Position numbers and translations under genes: made by a program | Shown: positions 20,299 to 30,496 of the stretch, in pieces | Numbering within the stretch: the stretch's first letter is position 1 | How the letters are laid out: each line of letters begins with the position of its first letter | Assembly (NCBI GenBank): GCA_021292165.1 | Contig: CM037876.1 | Location: 212,511,325 to 212,575,324, forward strand | DNA length: 64,000 nucleotides | DNA from: Shinisaurus crocodilurus | Lineage: Eukaryota > Chordata > Lepidosauria > Squamata > Shinisauridae | Reading direction: 5' to 3' | Notes under the pieces: generated by a model | The model's database searches: none | Told to the model about the DNA's origin: nothing | Seen by the model: only the letters and a program-made list of their open reading frames with translations

Positions 20299-20672
20299 TA
20301 GGGATGTAACCTCTCACCTCGAGCGGGCGTAGCGGGCCGAAATCGGCCCCACTCATGCCCGCCCAAGGCAAGTGGGCCTTACTGGGTCCCGGTCCCTGCT
20401 CACCTCTCTGCGACAAGCCGCCCACACCGGCCGCGACAATCCCATCACGTCACTTCCAACTGGACAGAAGTGACGCGACAGGACCCTGCGCCGGCGCGAC
20501 GGGACCCCACGCTGCGTATTTTCCGTAGAAACCAGGGCAACAGGGCTTAAAACAGGGCGGCTCGAGCGGCGCGTAGAATCGCTCCGTGCCGCTGAGAATC
20601 GAGCGGGGGGGGCCACCGCAGAGAGGCGAGGTGGGGCTGGGCAGGGGCCCCTCAGGTATGTGAACACCCCTA
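20299..20672 (+). mobile_element. CpG-rich element with TAGGGATG ends and half-hairpin
   Basis: Ends are tagggatgtaacctctcacc and gtatgtgaacacccccta-like (gtgaacacccctaa). The interior is CpG-dense. The line cacgctgcgtattttccgta then gaaaccagggcaacagggct matches one hairpin arm of the 17379-18255 element. Its partner arm is absent. Reverse-strand frames of 109 and 120 codons are compositional artefacts. Confidence 0.55.
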
Positions 20673-21034
20673 AAAAAAACAGAGTTCTTGGGCTGCATCC
20701 AAATGCAGGTGGCAAAATTGTATTTTGGAAAGTTCCACCATGTAAAATAACAGCAGCAGCAACAAATACATCTTTGCATGTAGAAAGCTAATACGTCAGG
20801 GAGAAAAGTTTACTGTAGTTCACGCCCTGATGTTCTGATTTGCTACTTTCAAGGACCATTCAGAAATATGATCCTCACCTACATTCAAGAGAAGTGGTAC
20901 AGTACATAACTCAGGCCTCATTCTGCAGCATGTAATTCTATGCATTGTTTAGAATGGTTCAGTGCTTCTTAAATTCTGGTCTGCATGTGGCTGGGATTAC
21001 GAATTTCTTACGTTGCCTTTGCAGTGTTTGCAGG
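20673..21034. other. Unclassified, no gene seen
   Basis: A short agcagcagcaacaa patch; otherwise nothing recognised. Confidence 0.4.
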
Positions 21035-21277
21035 CTAGGGATGGGTGAGACTCTTATTTCAGTTAGTTTTCAATAAGAATTTACCAAAATTCACACATTT
21101 CTTCATATTTGGTATGGAAAGAACTTGAGATTTATTTATTTTTAAATGAATGTGGGAGAAACCAAATGTAACAGATGTGTCCATCCAGGCAGAGCACTTT
21201 TAGTGCTTAGCTCTTAAAAATCTGGCTTTGGATCCTTATGTACTCAACCACGTTAGTGCTTAATTAGGATTGCCGGC
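21035..21277 (+). mobile_element. Composite repeat, segment 1 (MITE plus start of spacer 1)
   Basis: Full MITE from tagggatgggtgagactctt to acagatgtgtccatcc, followed by the first part of spacer 1 up to taattaggattgcc. The composite unit continues at 21787, 22207 and 24690, having been split three times. Confidence 0.65.
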
Positions 21278-21786
21278 TAGGGGATGTGTGCGGAGCTTGA
21301 TCAGGGGGTGGGAACAGGGCGAACTCACCCCGATCGACCCCCCCGAGCTCCGCGTGACTTACCTTTCTCTGGCTCGGTTCACATCCTCGTGAGACAAACC
21401 GGGGAAAGGAAGTTCCGGGTCCCCGGCAGTATACTTCCGGGTCCCCGGCGCTACATTATTTACGTGAAAAATGGAAAACTTCCTTAAAACGGCCACGTTT
21501 TGCGTAAGCGGCGCTTTGTTTTTCATGTTAAAAACAGCATAAAATACGTATACTGTTCTTAACATCAAAAACAAAGCGCCGCTTATGCAAAATGCAGCCG
21601 TTTTAAGGAAGTTTTCCCTGTTTTTCATGTAAATAATGTAGTGCAGGGGACCCGGAAGTATACTGCCGGGGACCCGGAAGTCCACCGAGTGCCTCAGCGA
21701 GTGTCTCAGCTGGCGCTCGCGGGGGCAGCAAAAAGGATCGTGCAGCGGGAGTGCTCGCTGAGCGCCCCGGTAAGTGCACAACCCTA
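21278..21786 (+). mobile_element. CpG-rich palindromic (foldback) element, copy 3
   Basis: Starts taggggatgtgtgcggagct and ends gtaagtgcacaaccct. The flanks share ttgcc (attgccgg and gttgccac), and the undisturbed sequence at 13345 reads tttgccacctc, so an 8-bp duplication is likely. The hairpin spans 21409-21681: the arms include ttccgggtccccggc, tttacgtgaaaaatgg, aacttccttaaaacgg and aagcggcgctttg with their inverted partners, about 125 bp each. Splice-donor-like ggtaagtg sits at 21769, and aaaggtaagtc on the minus strand at about 21357. Confidence 0.8.
21409..21681. repeat. 273-bp long hairpin
   Basis: Two arms of roughly 125 bp around a loop near taaaatacgtatactgttc. Arm pairs include gcgtaagcggcgctttgttt with aaacaaagcgccgcttatgc. 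If transcribed this would fold into a long double-stranded RNA. Confidence 0.85.
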
Positions 21787-21962
21787 GTTGCCACCTCTTT
21801 TTTTCCAACAGGCTCCTTATCTTAAACAGCTGTAAGGCAAGAAGGTACAACATGGTCCTCTCCTTGCTGGGAATAGCTGTACCTATTGAATTTGGCCAGT
21901 GTGGATGGATAAGAATATCATTTCAGTTGTATATTCATTTGGTAAATTCAAATGAATATACA
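21787..21962 (+). mobile_element. Composite repeat, segment 2
   Basis: Remainder of spacer 1 (gttgccacctctttttttcc through ctattgaatttggccagtgt) and the start of the second MITE (ggatggataagaatatcatt). Interrupted by a SINE at 21963. Confidence 0.6.
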
Positions 21963-22206
21963 GAGCCAGTGTGGCATAGTGGTGAGAGTGTTGGACTGGG
22001 ACTCGGGAGATCTGGGTTCTAGTCCCCGCTCGGCCATGAAACTCACTGGGTGACTCTGGGCCAGTCACTGCCTCTCAGCCTAACCTACCTCACAGGGTTG
22101 TTGTGAGGATAAAATGGAGAGGAGGAGGAGGATTATGTAAGCCGCCTTGGGTTCCTTGCAGGAAAAAAGGCAGGGTATAAATATGATAAATAAATATATA
22201 AATAAA
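21963..22206 (+). mobile_element. Sauria-type tRNA-derived SINE, near full length
   Basis: Starts gagccagtgtggcatagtgg. Box A region is tggtgagagtgttggact, box B ggttctagtcccc. The conserved centre ctcagcctaacctacctcac and gttgttgtgaggataaaatg is followed by ttgggttccttgcaggaaaa and an A/T-rich ataaataaat tail. It splits the composite repeat. One of the best-preserved copies in the window. Confidence 0.9.
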
Positions 22207-22268
22207 TAATTTGATATGAATCTACCAAAATTTGCAAATTTGTTCATCTTCAGGATGGAACGAATTTC
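22207..22268 (+). mobile_element. Composite repeat, segment 3
   Basis: tttgatatgaatctaccaaa, atttgcaaatttgttcatct and tcaggatggaacgaatttca continue the second MITE until the CR1 insertion. Confidence 0.55.
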
Positions 22269-22531
22269 ATGAATCATAAAATAGAGTGGAAGGGCCACAC
22301 GGCCGATCCACCCCTGCTCATGCAGAATCTAAACATTCTAGTCTGTCCAGCTCCTTGAATGCCTCCAAGTGGAGACCACCTCCCTAGTATTATCCATTTC
22401 TTTGCTCTCACATTTTTCTGATGTTAGGTGAATCTGTCCTGTATTGAGCCCATTATCGTGTCCGCAACGGGATGACCGAGAGTCTTTGCCCTCTCTGTGT
22501 GACATCCTTCAAACTGAGATGTCATTCTCCC

Positions 22532-23953
22532 TCAGTCTTCTTTGAAGGACATGCCCAGTTCTTTCAGTCTCTCCTCATAGGGCCTTGTTTCCAGTCCCTT
22601 TATCATCCTTGTTGCCCTCCTCTGAACCCTCTCCAGTTTGTCTATGTCCTTCTTAAAGTGAGGTGCCCAGAACTGGACGCAGTACTCAAGATGAGGCCTA
22701 ACCAGTGCCGAGTAAAGGGGAATTATCACTTCCCGCGATTTGGAAGCTATACTTCTATTAATACAGCCCAAAATTGCATTTGCCTTCTTTGCAGCCACAT
22801 CGCATTGCTGGCTCATATTCAGTTTGTGATCTACCACAATTCCAAGATCCTTCTCACTTGTAGTATTGTTGAGCCAAGTGTCCCCCATTCTGTAACTCTG
22901 CATTTGGTTTCCTCTCCCTAGGTGCAGCACTTGGCATTTATCCCTATTAAATTTCATTCTGTTGTTTTCGGCCCAGCGCTCCAGCCTATTGAGGTCACTT
23001 TGAATTTTGTTTCTGTCTTCCAGAGTATTAGCTGTTCCACCCAACTTTGTGTCATCTGCAAATTTGATAAGCATTCCCTGTACCTCCTGATCCAAGTCAT
23101 TAATAAAAATGTTGAAGAGCACCGGGCCCAGGACCGAGCCCTGTGGTACCCCGCTCGTTACCTCTCCCCAGTTTGAGAAGGAACCATTGATAAGCACTCT
23201 TTGAGTCCGATTCTTTAGCCAATTGTGGATCCACCTGATAGTTGTTCCATCTAGCCCACTCTTAGCTAGCTTACTAATCAGGATATCATGAGGCACTTTG
23301 TCGAAAGCTTTGCTGAAGTCCAGGTATATAATGTCCACAGCATTCCCACAGTCCACAAGGGAGGTTACCCGATCAAAAAATGAGATCAGATTAGTCTGAC
23401 AGGATTTGTTCTTGACAAATCCATGCTGGCTTCTAGTAATCACTGCATTGTTTTCAAGGTGCTTGCAGACTGACTTCTTTATAATCTGCTCAAAAATCTT
23501 CCCGGGGATTGATGTCAGACTGACTGGCCTATAGTTCCCAGGTTCCTCCTTCTTGCCCTTTTTGAAGATGGGAACAACATTTGCCCTCCTCCAGTCGTCT
23601 GGCACTTCACCTGTCCTCCATGATTTCTCAAAGATAATAGACAGTGGTTCTGAGAGTTCTTCTGCCAGTTCCTTTATTACTCTAGGATGCAGCTCATCAG
23701 GCCCTGGAGATTTAAACTCGTTCAGAGTAATCAGGTGCTCCTTGACCATTTGCCTATCAATCTCAAGCTGCAATTCTGCCCCTTCAGTCTGCATTTCAGG
23801 TTTGCCAGGGGGGTCATAGACCCTCTTTTGGGAGAAGACCGAGCCGAAGTAGGAATTGAACACTTCTGCCTTTTCTTTGTCTTCTGTTATCAATTTGCCA
23901 TCCTCATTGCGTAGTTGAACCACCAGTTCTTTCTTCTGTCTTTTACTGTGCAT
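22532..23953 (-). pseudogene. CR1 reverse transcriptase (473 codons)
   Basis: The frame carries the reverse transcriptase blocks in order: KSPGPDELHP at residues 81-90, NYRPVSLTS at 140-148, LDFSKAFD at 211-218, SGVPQGSVLGP at 267-277 and the catalytic FADD at 298-301. The C-terminal RPHLEYCVQFWAPHFKKD region follows near residue 415. In the family it copies element RNA into target DNA in the nucleus. The start shown is only the first Met of the open frame, because coding sequence upstream (NKKAFF-type join) is displaced by a 1-bp frameshift near 23950. The native C-terminus is shortened: the frame ends at GMSFKED where family members continue with an EKRRLRGDLI-like line. Confidence 0.85.
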
Positions 23954-24633
23954 GTATCTGAAGAAGGCTTTTTGTTGCTTTTAGCATTCCTCGCTAACCT
24001 TAGCTCATTCTCAGCTTTAGCCTTCCTGACACTATTCCTGCAGTTCTGTGCTACCTGCCTGTACTCTTCCCCTGTAGCCTGTCCTTCCTTCCACTTCCTA
24101 TACGTGTCCTTTTTTGTTTTCAGGTCATCTTTGAGTTTATTGTGAAGCCACATTGGCTTCTTCTGTTGCCCTCTGCCTTTTCTCCTTGTGGGAATTGTTT
24201 GCAATTGTGCCTTTAAAATTTCCTTTTTTAAAAACTCCCACCCCTCCTGGGCTCCCTTTCTCGTGAGAGTCACTTGCCATGGGATCTTACTAATCATTGT
24301 TCTGAGTTTGTTAAAATTGGCTTTCCTAAAATCCAGGGTACGTGTTTGGCTACACTCAGCTTTTGCTTCTGTTAGAATCAAGAACTCAAGTATAACATGG
24401 TCACTTTCCCCCAGAGTTCCCGAAACTGCCACTTTATCCACTAACTCGTCTCTGTTGGTTAGAATCAGGTCAAGGATAGCCGATCCTCTAGTTCCTTCCT
24501 CCACTTTCTGTAGGAGGAAGTTATCAGCAGCACAGCTCAGGAATTTCTTGGAGGGGCCATGTTTGGCTGAATAAGTCTCAACAGATATCAGGATTGAAGT
24601 CCCCTTACTACCACAATCGTGCTCCTGAAACAT
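23890..24633 (-). pseudogene. CR1 endonuclease C-terminal part (247 codons)
   Basis: Residues 50-60 hold RGSAILDLILTN and residues 77-79 the SDH triad of the APE-type endonuclease that nicks target DNA. The following linker (WEFLKKEILKAQLQTIP, WKEGQATGEEYRQVAQNCR) is typical of the segment between endonuclease and reverse transcriptase in CR1. The N-terminal endonuclease is missing, and the first 20 residues look frameshifted. It overlaps the reverse transcriptase frame by about 60 bases because of the frameshift. Confidence 0.8.
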
Positions 24634-24689
24634 GGAGAAGTCCTCCCGTTTCTCTTGAGGGGTGAGTAACTCGATGTTCGCATTTTTGA

Positions 24690-24764
24690 TACCAGTGCCT
24701 CAAATTGTATTCGAATGTGGGAGAAAGTGAAACTGACAGATTTGTCCCTCTTCTGACTAGCATC
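24690..24764 (+). mobile_element. Composite repeat, segment 4 (end of second MITE)
   Basis: attcgaatgtgggagaaagt then gaaactgacagatttgtccc closes the MITE interrupted at 22268, so the whole composite spans 21035-24764 with three younger insertions. Confidence 0.6.
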
Positions 24765-25661
24765 CGTGATCTCTCTGGGTGCTGTGTGGATCCTCCTTTT
24801 TAGCCAATCCTATGAGCCCCCATTTCTCCCTCCAACCAACACTTTCCGCATCTTTTCTCTTTTTTAAAAAAGCTGCTGGGGTTGGAAGATATTCCCATCC
24901 TATTTAAAAAAAAGAAAAGAAAAGAAGCGGCATTTAACTTTAGAAAGGAATCCCCTTTAGCTGCATTCTTGGGCTGTCAGATCAGATATCACAATGAGCA
25001 AGTTCTCCACGATGAGAGTTTATACTGTCAGCTAATCTGATTGAGAGAATGGTCTGTTTGCAAACTGTATGGTACTTGTGTGAAGTGTCATCAAATCTGA
25101 CTGCTTAATCCTGTTATAAAATGCCACATGTGAAGGTGAGACACCCTATGTTGTCCTGGAGTGATTTGATAGCACAGTGGATAATCACAGCCGTGGCGAG
25201 CAGCTGGATCAGTGACAGGGTGCATCTTGGGGTCATCGCCATAGTTAGCATACAGTATGCAATCTACCCATCAGGCAAGGGTGCTAAGCAAGGAGAGATG
25301 GCTTTGCACATTCATCCCGGATGGGAAGGAGGAAGGGAGTCTCTCTCTCTCTCTCTCTCTCTCTCCTGCAGACTGCTAGTATAGCACTATCAATCAATAG
25401 CAGAGAAAGTGGAATTTAACATGATGGGCTGGGGAAAAAATTATACCTGTCCAACCATTTGCTTTTATGGCTAAGGCCTGCAGATTGAATGTACACTGTC
25501 AGATTTGAAGTCAGAACACATTAAGCGTCTAGTTCTTTCATCACAAGTATATGCTTTGCAGACCTCTGTCAATTGCACCTTCGTTCCATGTGTTCATGCA
25601 CCAGAATGCACATGTGTAGTTACTTCAAAAATATGATGTAGTATGCTGCATGTACCTGGTG
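24765..25661. other. Mostly unique DNA, no gene seen
   Basis: Contains an AG-rich patch at 24905-24930 and a (TC)n run at 25340-25367. No domain or RNA recognised. Confidence 0.45.
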
Positions 25662-25700
<39 letters not shown>

Positions 25701-25731
25701 TTTTTGGATATATATATATATATATATATGT
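25662..25731 (+). repeat. (AT)n microsatellite, interrupted
   Basis: Two TA runs separated by attatttttgga. Open frames of Ile-Tyr repeats over it are artefacts. Confidence 0.95.
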
Positions 25732-25734
25732 CAC

Positions 25735-26430
25735 TTTTAAAGGTGGAACTCTTCCAAGGTGGCAGTGGCACACATAATAAAATGAACAATGCGATAAAAT
25801 AGTACAAATAAATAAAAACAGCAATTACAAGTAAAGCCAGCAACCCAAAAAAGTCACCAGAGCTTGAATAACTGAGGCAAAATAAGCCCTCTCTAGATAG
25901 GGTCGCAGCTAGCATACTAGTCTAATCTGGTAAAAAGTATGTACTTCTCATCGCTGCCACCAACACCTGTGATCCCCCAGTTAGTGCCAAGTCCAGGACT
26001 ATTCCCATATTATGCACTTGGTCCTTCAGGGGGAGTGCCACCCCATCTAAGACTAGATGTATTCTTCTGTCCAGACTGGTTGATTTCCCTACCCATAGTA
26101 CCTCTGTATTGACTGGACTGACAGTCCCAGCTTGCTTGCCTTCATACATCCAAAAACCACCTCCCGATACTGGCCCAAGAGTTCTACAACCTCCCTAAGA
26201 TCATTAGATGGAAATGAGAGGTAGAGCTGAATGTCATCTACATATTGATGGCATTTCTGACCAAACCTCTGAATCACTTTTCCCCAACAGCTTCATGGAA
26301 ATGTTGAAAAACAGAGGGGGGCAAGATGGAAACTTGTGGCACCTCACAAATGTGGAACAGAAGTCCCCAAGCACCTCCTTCTGAGACTATTCATCCAGCT
26401 GCAGCACTGTGCCCCCTATGCCCAAAAGTC
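25735..26430 (-). pseudogene. L2-clade LINE reverse transcriptase remnant
   Basis: The minus strand encodes HQYVDDIQLYLSFPS at about 26225-26270, which is the catalytic YxDD motif of L2-clade reverse transcriptases (usually YADDTQLYLSFP). Downstream, in a second frame, come VLWVGKSTSLD, LVLDGVALPLKDQVHNMG and LDLALTGGSQV, the post-catalytic segment. The first motif residue is Val where Ala is standard, and stops and frameshifts break it. An A-rich 3' tail lies at 25760-25860. Confidence 0.75.
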
Positions 26431-26695
26431 ATCTCCTAGGGCCAGGGTGGGCAACCTGCAACTCCACCACTCTCCCTGCATCCCACAGAACTTGAGGAGC
26501 CATATCCACTTTTCCCCCATATTGGAAAAGATCAAGAGGGGTTTCTGGGACAAGAAAAGAGATTTTGCCTTTCTTCCCCCAGCAATCCCAATGCAGCCAT
26601 GATAACTGATTCCCTGACTCTAATGGCAGCAAGGAAACAGCAACCTCAGAGGGGATTGCTCAGATAGGAGAGGCTGATGTAGCTCTAGGACTTGA
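26431..26695. other. Unclassified, no gene seen
   Basis: gggtgggcaacctgcaact at 26445 resembles a hAT-like MITE end, but no partner end was found. Confidence 0.35.
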
Positions 26696-26699
26696 TTGA

Positions 26700-27335
26700 G
26701 GATATTTGGGAGCAATTGTACTTTTCTAGCTGGGTTGGGCTCAGCCTTGGGGCAAATTTGTTTAGCAAAGTCAGTAAGCAGGCAAAAGGTAAAAAATCAG
26801 TATTGCCAGTCCAGGGGGGAAAAAACAGTTCAAAAGCAGGGCCTTATCAGGAGTCAGCAGCATGAGAGATCAATCCAAGCAGAAGCAAGGTCAAGGAAGG
26901 CAGGTTTCAAGGTATTGGGAGCTGAGATAAGGTGTTGTTCTAGCAAGCGACAGGTCTCAACTGAGAGCTTATAAGCTGGAGCTTCCAGAGTCCCAACTAG
27001 GACTCTGCTGCAGCACATCAGAGACTTCTGAAGGAAGTCCTACTCATGAGGGCCCTAATCACAAAGGGTCCTTTACTCACGAGGAGCCTTCCTTTGCAAA
27101 TGGGCATTCCTTCTCACAGGGGTTCTTCTGGCCTGCCTCTTAAGATGCCACCACTCTTGGGGGCTCGGTGGTTTACTCAGCCTCTTTTGATCTGCCCTGA
27201 GAGCCCAGGCTCTTCCCGTTCTTCTGGCATGCACTGCTCCTCTACGTTGTTTGTCTCTGGGAGCTCTAGATCCTCATTGGAAGAGGATTTCTCCAGCAGG
27301 GACATGGCAGTGATCATATGAAGAGCCTAAGTCAT
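26700..27335 (-). mobile_element. Unclassified LTR-like repeat, copy 1
   Basis: Read on the minus strand, an acidic peptide-like segment (SSSNEDLELPETNNVEEQ, then EEPGLSGQ) is followed by a TATA-like cttataagctctcag and a C/T-rich line (ttgaccttgcttctgcttgg). The same order occurs at 31100-31640 on the plus strand (DNDLEAPTSNIMEELH-like, then DPGLSGR, then ccttaaaagccttcag). Two diverged copies with a coding-like piece followed by a promoter-like block suggest the 3' end of a retroelement plus LTR. I cannot name the family. Confidence 0.4.
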
Positions 27336-27655
27336 CCACTCATTCCAAGTGGAGATTGGCATGAGTGGCTGCTCCAGCTATTCATGGGGGCTTTTACCTT
27401 CCCCATTCAAGTGGCATCCCCCTACTCCACCTGGGGGGGAATTCTCCCATGGTTGGGTGGCCTCTGGAGTAGCCGCCATTGGAAGGAATTTGTGCCCCTT
27501 CCTCCCTACACAAGCAGAAGCACTTTCCACTAATTCAAAGGAGTGTGTGTGAATCCCATCTAGGGTGTAAAGTGTGACGGGCGCATTCACACATGCACGT
27601 TCATCATTCTTCAACGGTAACATCAAGGAATGATCTGCAAGTGTGAAATCATCTG
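27336..27655. other. Unclassified, no gene seen
   Basis: Nothing recognised. Confidence 0.35.
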
Positions 27656-27722
27656 TTATTTATTTATTCGCTGCATTTTTATACTGCCCACTAAGTTCTC
27701 TGGGTGGTGTATAGAGTCTCTG
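27656..27722 (-). mobile_element. LINE 3' tail fragment (minus)
   Basis: tatttatttattcgctgcat then actgcccactaagttctctg is the reverse of the tail seen at 31795-31855 (ctgtaaaccacgcagcgagc then tttggctattggatggtata). It is the very 3' end of an L2-type LINE. Confidence 0.55.
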
Positions 27723-27884
27723 GGCAGCATTCAGAAAGAGCAGCCATGCGTAAAACCCCACAGGATCACTTGTACTCAAGTGAGGCATTTCATATGCTAA
27801 GGCAGCAAGACATCGCAAGGTACTGGATGATTCCTTACTGAGTGATGCACATGTGATACACCAAGTGGAATGCAGCCTACCAGC

Positions 27885-28097
27885 CATGCCTTGTGACTTG
27901 CCACGTTATCGAGTGGGAGAAGCTTTGCATGCAGAAGCTCCCAGGTTCAATCCCCGGCATCTCCAGGTAGGGCTAGGAAGAAGGAATCCTGCCTGAAACC
28001 CTGCAGAGCCGCTGCCAGTCAGTGTTGGCCATACTGGGCTAGATGGGCCAGTGGTCTGACAGTCAGTATAAGGCAGCTTCCTATGCTCCTATGACAA
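27885..28097 (+). mobile_element. tRNA-derived SINE, second family
   Basis: gtgggagaagctttgcatgc is followed by a good box B, ggttcaatcccc. The body reads ctgaaaccctgcagagccgc, tgccagtcagtgttggccat, actgggctagatgggccagt and ataaggcagcttcctatg. A reversed copy is at 44934-45180. This family is distinct from the Sauria-type SINE. The box A half is weaker. Confidence 0.75.
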
Positions 28098-28387
28098 TCC
28101 TGCTGGTTCAGCAGTCCCAGAAAAGCAACAAAACCAGGAGCTTTATAACATCCTTAGTGTGCCATCATACATGGCGGCATTCATCTTGGTGGGGCGCAAG
28201 GTGTGCAGGCCTGATCTATGGCAAAAGGTGGCCTTTGCATTTCATCATTTGTACAATTCCTTTTGTGCAGGAAGGACAGTCAAGAAATATGAAGACTATC
28301 GACTGTTCAGTCACACAGAGTCTACCCAGTTCATTACATATGAAGAGTTCAGCTCTGGCTGACTTTGTTCCATTCACTTGCATATTA

Positions 28388-28434
<47 letters not shown>

Positions 28435-29498
28435 TCCCAGGGTTATGCTTCATAAAATATTGCAAGGTGACAGCACCTGTTATAATGCCTCTAAGTGCTA
28501 CTTCGCAGGATGCAGCATGGTCTGTAGCCCTGAGGCACTAAAGTGTTTAATGATGTTATTGTATGTACCTGGTTAGTATTCTCTAAGTAGATCTTATAGG
28601 GATGTGTAGTATATGGAATTATACATCTCAATGCTCACTTAATATTATGGGTATGCAGCCTCCCACAGGTGTTCAGAAGCCCCTAACACTATGGATGATT
28701 CTGTTCAGTTTGCCTCGCAGATTCCAGTGTTTTTGCCAGCCCTGAAACAGACCAGGATAAAGGACAAGAGTTTGTACAATATTTGTATATTGAACAAACA
28801 ATTGCTCTTCCTGAAAATAAAATACATTTCATGAATCTATTCTCAGGAGCCGAGTTCTTTACAAATAGCAGTGAACAATGAAAATCCGACTGTGCAGAAC
28901 GCAGTGAGAAAACAGACTTGCATTTTGGAATACAAATTTAACTGGTAAAGAATGTCAGCTTTAAATTATCAAATGAACAAAACTTGGTATGCATGTCCAG
29001 GACATAATTCTACATTTCAGGTTTGAAACCATTTTTCCATTTACGGGAAATATTCATTGCAATTTATCTATAGAGGTTCTCCTTGCCAAAGACACTGATA
29101 ATACATTCTGGGCACAGACCTGGATGCAGAATTTGGTTTCTATTTGTGGAGAATTGTTTTGGTCCAGAGCCCTACTCATAAAATGTAATCACACACCACA
29201 CTGAGTTCTGGGATAGCATTAAAACATTGAAAATGTAGCAGTCAATAAAATTATGATACACGAGGCAAAAAACGGTGAACATAGTACAAATCTTCAGTAA
29301 CAATGGTGCTCCACCTAGATACTGGTTGGTGTGGGGGGGTTGCCCCCTCCCTGCTTCAATGGACTGGGCAGACTGCCTTCAGGGGCAGGGAAACATAGCC
29401 TATGGGAGCCAGCCAGCAAATGGCTGTTACAAGCTCTGGCCACACCAACTCAGAAAGTTGTTCAGCAGTGTAGCGGTACATTTTGAAGTGCAGGTGAT
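28098..29498. other. Mostly unique DNA, no gene seen
   Basis: A (TC)n microsatellite lies at 28391-28431. The long frame at 28043-28576 spans a SINE end and the microsatellite and has no domain. 28700-29270 is complex, AT-rich and free of recognised repeats. Confidence 0.45.
28391..28431 (+). repeat. (TC)n microsatellite
   Basis: About 20 uninterrupted TC units. Confidence 0.95.
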
Positions 29499-29662
29499 TG
29501 TCAAAGTTGAATTAGCACAGTATCTCTCTTATAATATGTCAACTTGAACCATTTGCTACAAGTCAGAAATGGAGCCCTGGACACAGTGTTTGAGGTCAGG
29601 AGTTGCCACCAAACCCCCACCAGCACAAATGGAAGACAGGAGGCTTGAATTGGATTAGATGG
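29499..29662 (+). repeat. Long inverted repeat, left arm (164 bp)
   Basis: The arm starts tgtcaaagttgaattagcac and ends attggattagatgg. It is the reverse complement of 30497-30662. About 75 central bases (from tatctctcttataatatgtc to ccctggacacag) appear identical between arms, while the last 60 are diverged. Confidence 0.85.
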
Positions 29663-29784
29663 TCCCCTCTAGCCACATGCCCCTAGGAGAGTTCAAAAAT
29701 TCAGGCAGCTGTGTTGATCTGTATCAACAAACCAGTTCTAGCAGTTTTTATCTCCGTTAGGAGGTATTTTGTAAAGCTAATGGG

Positions 29785-30004
29785 CAGGGGAGGCTGGTGA
29801 CTCCTATTTTGGTGGGGCTCCTTATCCATTGCAGGTTTTGCAGGTTTTATTTGGTGCTTTACAGGAGCCATCCATGGCGCTGAACTCCATCCCCAAAACA
29901 GGTTCACCATCATGGAGCCCCATGGATAGTTCCTATAAAGCTCCAAATAAAAGCTTGCAATTGATAAGGAGCCCCACCGAAACAGGATTCACCAGCCTTC
30001 CCTG
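29785..30004 (+). mobile_element. hAT-like MITE with perfect 8-bp duplication
   Basis: Ends caggggaggctggtgactcc and ttcaccagccttccctg. The inner lines tggtggggctccttatcc and ggataaggagccccacc pair. Flanks are ctaatggg on both sides (29777-29784 and 30005-30012). Length 220 bp. Same family as 11935-12134. It lies in the spacer of the long inverted repeat. Confidence 0.9.
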
Positions 30005-30033
30005 CTAATGGGCGTCAGTTACCCATTCAAGAA

Positions 30034-30150
30034 TCATAGATTCATAGAAAAGTAGAGTTGGAAGAGGCCTACCAGGCCATCGAGTCCAACCCCCTGCTCA
30101 ATGCAGGAATCCAGGTCAAAGCATCCCTGACAGATGGCTGTCCAGCTGCT
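30034..30150 (-). mobile_element. CR1-type LINE 3' end fragment
   Basis: tcatagattcatagaaaagt, agagttggaagaggcctacc, gagtccaaccccctgctcaa and cctgacagatggctgtccag are the reverse of the CR1 3' untranslated end, including the degenerate ATTCTATG tail. No 5S-derived head is present. Confidence 0.75.
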
Positions 30151-30496
30151 CCTTGAGTTAATCCCCCTGTGCAGAGTGGGGTGGGAGGAGCTATAGCACA
30201 GGCTACCTGTTGAGTACCTGGAAGCAACTGTGCAATGACGCGGTGCCCATTCAGTTGACCCCTCACAGGCATTCAGCATGAGGGAACATAGAATGGCAGC
30301 TACCTTTGAGCTCTGGCAGTGACATCACATCTAGTCGTGGTGCTTTACAGTCATGGTGCCACAGGGTTTCCTTAGCAAGGAAAACCAACCTCCCAGCTCT
30401 CACCTGAAGAACAGGGACCCGCACTGAAAGGCTGTAGCATGGGGCTATGACTTTTTGATATCACTGCAGATTCTCTTAATGTTAATAAAGTTGTGC
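30151..30496. other. Unclassified, no gene seen
   Basis: Remainder of the inverted-repeat spacer, with no recognised content. Confidence 0.35.

Larger units (their letters stand above)
22269..24690 (-). mobile_element. CR1 LINE, 5'-truncated, about 2.4 kb
   Basis: On the minus strand this has a partial endonuclease (24633-23890), a reverse transcriptase (23953-22532), and a 3' untranslated end finishing tctattttatgattcatga at about 22269. CR1 elements end in short ATTCTATG-type repeats and are usually 5'-truncated, as here. It is inserted into the second MITE of the composite repeat, which resumes at 24690 with attcgaatgtgggagaaag. At least two frameshifts (near 23950, and upstream of the endonuclease fragment) make it inactive. 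It is one of the least decayed LINEs in the window. Confidence 0.9.

Noticed and set aside
21359..21853. 164-codon frame on the minus strand
   Set aside because: Lies over the foldback hairpin; palindromic DNA gives mirrored frames on both strands.
22472..24574. Plus-strand frames over the CR1
   Set aside because: They are antisense shadows of the CR1 reverse transcriptase and endonuclease.
28043..28576. 177-codon open frame
   Set aside because: It spans a SINE end and a TC microsatellite.
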